DNA of 15,810 nt from assembly GCA_002399265.1 (NCBI GenBank), contig DHDG01000047.1, positions 107,925 to 123,734 of the forward strand, read 5' to 3'. The stretch comes from Firmicutes bacterium UBA4882 (GTDB lineage: Bacteria; Bacillota; UBA4882). Shown here in pieces: positions 12,516 through 15,810 of this stretch. The translations under genes and the position numbers were made by a program. The notes beneath the pieces were generated by a model that was not told the DNA's origin, made no database searches, and saw only the letters and a program-made list of their open reading frames with translations. Numbering within the stretch: the stretch's first letter is position 1; every line of letters starts with the position of its first letter.

Positions 12516-13431
12516 GCTCGCCGGGCCCAATTCCCTTCCATGCCTGGCGGGCTCGTTGCGCAGAAAGGCGCAGCATTTCCAGCGGATCACCAGCCCGCTT
12601 CATCTGATCATAATTCAACTCTAAGACTACCACGCCCTGATAATGCCGCCTCGCCAGCCACTGCAAGTATCCATCATAGCCAACGGTGCCATAAATCAGC
12701 GGCGCGTGACCAATTCCATTATGATCAATATCATGCAAGTGCACATGCACGACGCGCTTGATGAAATCGTCGTTCAGTTCATATGGTACTCCCCGATCAC
12801 GTTCGTTTCTGGCGCAATGGCCCATATCAAGTCCCAGCCCGAGCGCTTTGCCCGCGACTTCTTTAACAATATCGAGAATTTCGCCGCCAAATTGCCCGAC
12901 CCGATAGACCGCAGTCGAAAAACCCATCGTCTCCAGGGCGATTTTCACCGGATAGTCGCCTACGACTCCGACTGCCCAGCGCAGAAAATCCCGGGTGGCC
13001 CTGCGCAATTCAATAGCGTCGTAGCGATCCACTCTTCCGGACGCGCCATGCAGATTGATGACACTCGGGCTGCCCTGCCGCACAGCGCATTCCAATGCCA
13101 GATCGAGCAAATTACGGAAGATCTCTTCCGAGGCCGCCCTCGCCTTCCCAGCCCCATGGTAATCGCAGATGGGAAAATCTTCGGGATAAGGTGCATGAAA
13201 ATGGCAGCGGAACCCGGCCTCCAAGGCCTGGTAAGCTTGGGCTGCCGCTTCCGACATATGTTCCGGCGGCGGGTTAATTTCGATGTCGGTGATTCCGCAT
13301 GCGCGCAGCGTCGGAAACAGTTCCACGAGGACGCACTCGTCCCACCATTCATGATTAAAACTGAAACCGAGGCGCAATTCCTTCACCTCGCGCCTATCAC
13401 GCCCATTGCGCCCGTCACGTCCATCGAGCAT
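12508..13431 (-). CDS. TIM-barrel sugar-phosphate isomerase/epimerase-like protein
   Basis: A 307-residue AP-endonuclease-2-type barrel. I chose ATG 13431, one base after the transporter stop (TGA-A-ATG), with GGAG ten bases upstream; GTG 13440 lies too close to that site. Likely metal ligands: Glu167 (IALETMG), Asp202 and His205 (LGLDMGHC), His231/His233/Asp234 (HVHLHD), His242 and Glu271 (VVLELNY). His128 in NLHGASGR is also typical. Such enzymes interconvert keto-sugars or related polyols using a divalent metal; the substrate cannot be told. Residues 3-14 (DGRDGRNGRDRR) form a charged repeat before the first strand LRLGFSF. Coupling to the EamA transporter suggests a shared substrate or product. 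It is convergent with the exporter pair, 11 bases apart. Confidence 0.85.
   Translation of the reverse strand: MLDGRDGRNGRDRREVKELRLGFSFNHEWWDECVLVELFPTLRACGITDIEINPPPEHMSEAAAQAYQALEAGFRCHFHAPYPEDFPICDYHGAGKARAASEEIFRNLLDLALECAVRQGSPSVINLHGASGRVDRYDAIELRRATRDFLRWAVGVVGDYPVKIALETMGFSTAVYRVGQFGGEILDIVKEVAGKALGLGLDMGHCARNERDRGVPYELNDDFIKRVVHVHLHDIDHNGIGHAPLIYGTVGYDGYLQWLARRHYQGVVVLELNYDQMKRAGDPLEMLRLSAQRARQAWKGIGPGERR
13390..13425 (-). repeat. Nonanucleotide tract coding DGRDGRNGRDRR
   Basis: Imperfect repeats of a GAYGGNCGY unit at the 5' end of the barrel gene encode a Asp-Gly-Arg triplet repeat at residues 3-14, outside the folded domain. Confidence 0.75.
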
Positions 13432-13432
13432 T

Positions 13433-14341
13433 TCATGCACTCTCCACCGCTTGTATTTTCGACCGGAAGGTCAGTGCCACGCCACTCAGCACCAGCAAGC
13501 CCCCGACCCACGCCATGGGTGCCAGCACTTCGCCCAGCCACAGATAACCTAGGATTACCCCGACGACCGGGTGCAGAAACATGGCTGCGGCCATAACGCC
13601 AGCCGGCATGCGCGCCAGACAGTAATTCCAAGCTACATAACCGAGCGCCATGCATCCGACTCCGACAAAGAGCAGCCCTGCCCATCCCGGCAGATTAATG
13701 ACTGGCCAGCCTTGCACAGAAACTTCCCACGCCGTAAAAGGCACTACCAGGATCGTCGCAAACAGTTGTGACCAGGCGGTGATCTGAAATGCCGGCAACT
13801 TCCCGGCGAGCGGCTTGTTCAGCAGCGTATAACCGCATGATCCCAGCATGGAAAGAACTAAAAAAATATTGCCCCAGAAATCGCTGCGCGTCAAGGAAAA
13901 CTGGCGCAGATCGCCGACCGAGAGCAGCACTACGCCGACAAGCGCGATAATCGTACCGAGAATGCCGAACTTGCCCATATGCTCTTTGAAGAGGATGCGG
14001 GCGGAGATCATCAGCGCCACCGGTTCGGTAATGCTCAAAATGGCCGCCACCGAGGAAGTCGTGTAGTTCATACCGACATACTGAAAAATGTAAACAAGTG
14101 TAATGCCGATCCCACCGACCGCCGCCAGTCTGGGGAATGCTGCCCGTAGCGCTGGCCATTCATCCTTCTTCGGCCACGCGAACGGCAGCATGACAGCAAC
14201 CGCGATAATGAAACGTAAAAACATCAGTGTAAAGGGCCCCATCTGGCCCAGCAAAAACTTGCCGACGCTGTAAGATGCGCCCCAAATAATATTCCCACCG
14301 ACTAAGACTGCAATTACAAACCATTTGCTGGGCTTACTCAT
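13433..14341 (-). CDS. EamA/DMT-superfamily transporter
   Basis: A 302-residue inner-membrane protein with about ten transmembrane segments in two EamA repeats. ATG 14341 (MSKPSKWFVIAVL) has GGAGG nine bases upstream; an in-frame start at 14365 lies before that site. The first repeat ends with the typical ITEPVALMISARILFKE block (104-120), and the second with FLHPVVGVILGYLWLGE (255-271). Members export or take up amino acids, nucleosides or other small metabolites, so the substrate cannot be named. Its stop is one base before the barrel gene start. It is transcribed in the same direction as the amidohydrolase about 150 bases upstream, separated by a hairpin. Confidence 0.92.
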   Translation of the reverse strand: MSKPSKWFVIAVLVGGNIIWGASYSVGKFLLGQMGPFTLMFLRFIIAVAVMLPFAWPKKDEWPALRAAFPRLAAVGGIGITLVYIFQYVGMNYTTSSVAAILSITEPVALMISARILFKEHMGKFGILGTIIALVGVVLLSVGDLRQFSLTRSDFWGNIFLVLSMLGSCGYTLLNKPLAGKLPAFQITAWSQLFATILVVPFTAWEVSVQGWPVINLPGWAGLLFVGVGCMALGYVAWNYCLARMPAGVMAAAMFLHPVVGVILGYLWLGEVLAPMAWVGGLLVLSGVALTFRSKIQAVESA

Positions 14342-14434
14342 CAACAGATGCCTCCGTGGAGCCAAACTTCAGACGCGGCCGCGCACAACCGCCCGCCAAA
14401 CGCAACGCAGCCGCGCACCACAGTCGCACAATGC

Positions 14435-14461
14435 AAGGGCCACCTGATCCAGGCAGCCCTT
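14435..14461. promoter_or_regulatory. Symmetrical stem-loop between amidohydrolase and transporter genes
   Basis: AAGGGC-CA-CCTG-ATC-CAGG-CA-GCCCTT folds into a 6-bp stem, a CA/CA internal loop, a 4-bp stem and a three-base loop. No T-run follows on the minus strand, the direction of the flanking genes, so processing or stability is more likely than termination. On the plus strand TTTTC follows. Confidence 0.5.
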
Positions 14462-14493
14462 TTCATACAACGTAATAACTCTATCACACTGCG

Positions 14494-15657
14494 TTACTTC
14501 TTGCCAACCACCAATTCCCCATTCACAATGACCTTCTCGCACTTAGTGGCTGTTTCTGTCGGATCGCCAGACCAAATAACGATATCAGCGTCTTTGCCCT
14601 TCTCAAGGCTGCCGACCCGATCCGCGACACCGATAATCTCGGCCGGATTGATCGTAATCGTCTTGAGGGCGTCTTCCTTGGGTAGCCCTTCGCGCACGGC
14701 GACACCTACGGCAATCGGCAGAAGATGCAGCGGAATTACCGGGTGATCAGTCATGATCGCAATTTTGACGCCAGCTTTAGCGAGCACTCCCGGCGTGATC
14801 AGCGAACGGTCCTTCAGTTCGTATTTGGAACGCGTCGTCAGCGTCGGGCCGACAATAGCCGGAATTTTCTTCGCGGCGATAATATCAGCAATCTTATGGC
14901 CCTCAGTGCAATGCTCCAGCACGATTTTAACGCCAAATTCTTCCGCAATCCGGATGGCGGTCAGGATGTCATCGGCGCGATGCGCGTGTGCCCGCAAAGG
15001 AATCTCGCCCTTCAACACACGAATAACGGCTTCCATGCGCAGATCGCGATCTGGCATTTTTTCCGGATCATTCTTGGCGCGTTCCATCTTATTCAGGTAA
15101 TTCTGCGCCTTCACAAAGGCTTCGCGCAGGTGTGCGGCTGTTGCCATCCGGGTCATCGGGGATTTCTTCTGTTCCGCATAAACCCGTTTGGGGTTTTCGC
15201 CGAAGGCGCTTTTCAAACCGACCGGATTCTTGATGATCATCTCGTCAATTACGCGGCCATAGGTTTTTATGGCTACCATTTCGCCGCCAATGACATTTGC
15301 CGAGCCTGGCCCGGTACAGATAGTGGTAATGCCGCCATGCAGCGCATCCTGCAAGCCCACATCTTCCGGATTAATCCCGTCAATCGTACGCAGATGCGGC
15401 GTTACCGGATCGCTAACCTCATTGTAGTCGCGACCCTCAAACCCGATCCCTTCTTCGCCGATACCGGCATGGCAATGTGCATCAATAATGCCGGGGGTAA
15501 TTACTTTGCGCCCTGCTGAAATGACTTGCGCCCCTTCCGGTATCGCCAGGTCTTTACCAATCGCCTTGATTTTGCCATTTTCGATCAGGATGATTCCACC
15601 GTCGATCACGCCGGCTTTGGACATCGTAAACACTTTTCCGCCCTTAATGGCTAACAT
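14494..15657 (-). CDS. Metal-dependent amidohydrolase (imidazolonepropionase-like)
   Basis: A 387-residue cytoplasmic hydrolase. I chose ATG 15657 (MLAIKGGKVF), with GGGGAG seven bases upstream; the ATG at 15675 would place that site inside the coding region. The order is the usual one: N-terminal beta-sandwich start (LAIKGGKVFTM, then IENGKIKAIG), metal motif HCH (61-63), HAH (224-226), EHCTEGH (248-254), TDHP with Asp304, and the C-terminal KGKDADIVIWSGDP return to the sandwich. Family members hydrolyse cyclic amides, N-acyl or dipeptide-like bonds; the substrate is unknown. It may share a transcript with the transporter and barrel genes downstream. A TATTTT-containing AT-rich segment upstream (about 15680-15745) should hold the promoter. 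Confidence 0.9.
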   Translation of the reverse strand: MLAIKGGKVFTMSKAGVIDGGIILIENGKIKAIGKDLAIPEGAQVISAGRKVITPGIIDAHCHAGIGEEGIGFEGRDYNEVSDPVTPHLRTIDGINPEDVGLQDALHGGITTICTGPGSANVIGGEMVAIKTYGRVIDEMIIKNPVGLKSAFGENPKRVYAEQKKSPMTRMATAAHLREAFVKAQNYLNKMERAKNDPEKMPDRDLRMEAVIRVLKGEIPLRAHAHRADDILTAIRIAEEFGVKIVLEHCTEGHKIADIIAAKKIPAIVGPTLTTRSKYELKDRSLITPGVLAKAGVKIAIMTDHPVIPLHLLPIAVGVAVREGLPKEDALKTITINPAEIIGVADRVGSLEKGKDADIVIWSGDPTETATKCEKVIVNGELVVGKK

Positions 15658-15757
15658 ACCCGCACTCCCCTTCATAGAAAATATGTTGCTACGAATTTTC
15701 GCTAACTGCGTAAAAAATCCTTTTTTATTTCGTAAATCGAAAGGTTTGTGTATAGAA

Positions 15758-15807
15758 GGGGAAGACGCGGACGGCGGTGAGACAGCTGAATCGTCCCCGC
15801 GTCTCCC
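15758..15807. repeat. Large palindrome near right edge, REP-like
   Basis: AGACGCGG at 15763-15770 pairs with CCGCGTCT at 15797-15804. Inner ACG/CGT pairs and outer GGG/CCC flanks extend it. The right arm GAATCGTCCCC resembles GAACCGTCCCC of the 5048-5099 element, suggesting the same repeat family. It lies upstream of the amidohydrolase promoter region, and the window ends three bases later. Confidence 0.5.
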
Positions 15808-15810
15808 GCA

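Noticed and set aside
1120..13425. CRISPR or phase-variation interpretation of the short repeats
   Set aside because: The repeats have no spacers and have units divisible by three, so they are coding tracts that would not switch frames.
12643..13596. A 317-codon plus-strand frame
   Set aside because: It is antisense to the barrel and transporter genes, which have conserved catalytic and membrane motifs.
14725..15519. A 264-codon plus-strand frame
   Set aside because: It is opposite the amidohydrolase with all its metal-binding motifs; a long antisense frame is expected in mid-GC DNA.

Overview
The window looks like chromosomal DNA of a mid-GC (roughly 55%) anaerobe-type Bacillota. The evidence is strong GGAGG-type Shine-Dalgarno sites, TTG and GTG starts, a CofE-like protein of the sort seen in clostridial genomes, and a GGGGACGGTTC-type palindrome of a kind common in clostridial genomes. 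The abundant secreted binding protein has a plain signal peptide without a lipobox cysteine. That would suit a diderm Bacillota (Negativicutes- or Limnochordia-like), but this is inference. No phage, insertion sequence, CRISPR, tRNA or rRNA was seen.

Layout. (1) 1-2304, minus strand: a long open frame running off the left edge, with a GNAT acetyltransferase domain followed by at least 600 residues of beta-rich sequence. (2) 2605-3372, plus strand: a CofE-like (F420-0:glutamate ligase family) protein ending at a strong terminator and convergent with asd (aspartate-semialdehyde dehydrogenase, 3436-4455, minus). (3) 4604-4867, plus strand: an unrecognised 87-residue protein, followed by 325 bp without a gene that holds a REP-like palindrome and a terminator. 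(4) 5193-10351, minus strand: a tight four-gene ABC importer operon, transcribed from the DUF3798 binding protein through a hairpin to a two-domain ATPase and two permeases. Its substrate is not known. (5) 10660-12496, plus strand: an ABC-2 type exporter pair (ATPase and membrane subunit) behind a structured leader with mutually exclusive hairpins. (6) 12508-15657, minus strand: an amidohydrolase, an EamA/DMT transporter and a TIM-barrel sugar-phosphate isomerase/epimerase-like protein, the last two spaced by one base.

How the genes work together. The importer operon (4) is a complete uptake system of unknown substrate. The exporter pair (5) stands alone. The last three genes (6) could form a small metabolite transport and conversion unit, but no pathway can be named. 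CofE and asd are isolated from their usual pathway partners.

The most unusual feature of the whole stretch is that six unrelated genes carry short in-frame low-complexity tracts (NA/QD/AH/DGR/ADTGTA-type). They sit at protein ends or in linkers and are encoded by imperfect tandem repeats of 6, 9 or 18 bases. The best candidates for something undescribed are the GNAT-beta-sandwich giant, the DUF3798 importer, and the exporter leader.
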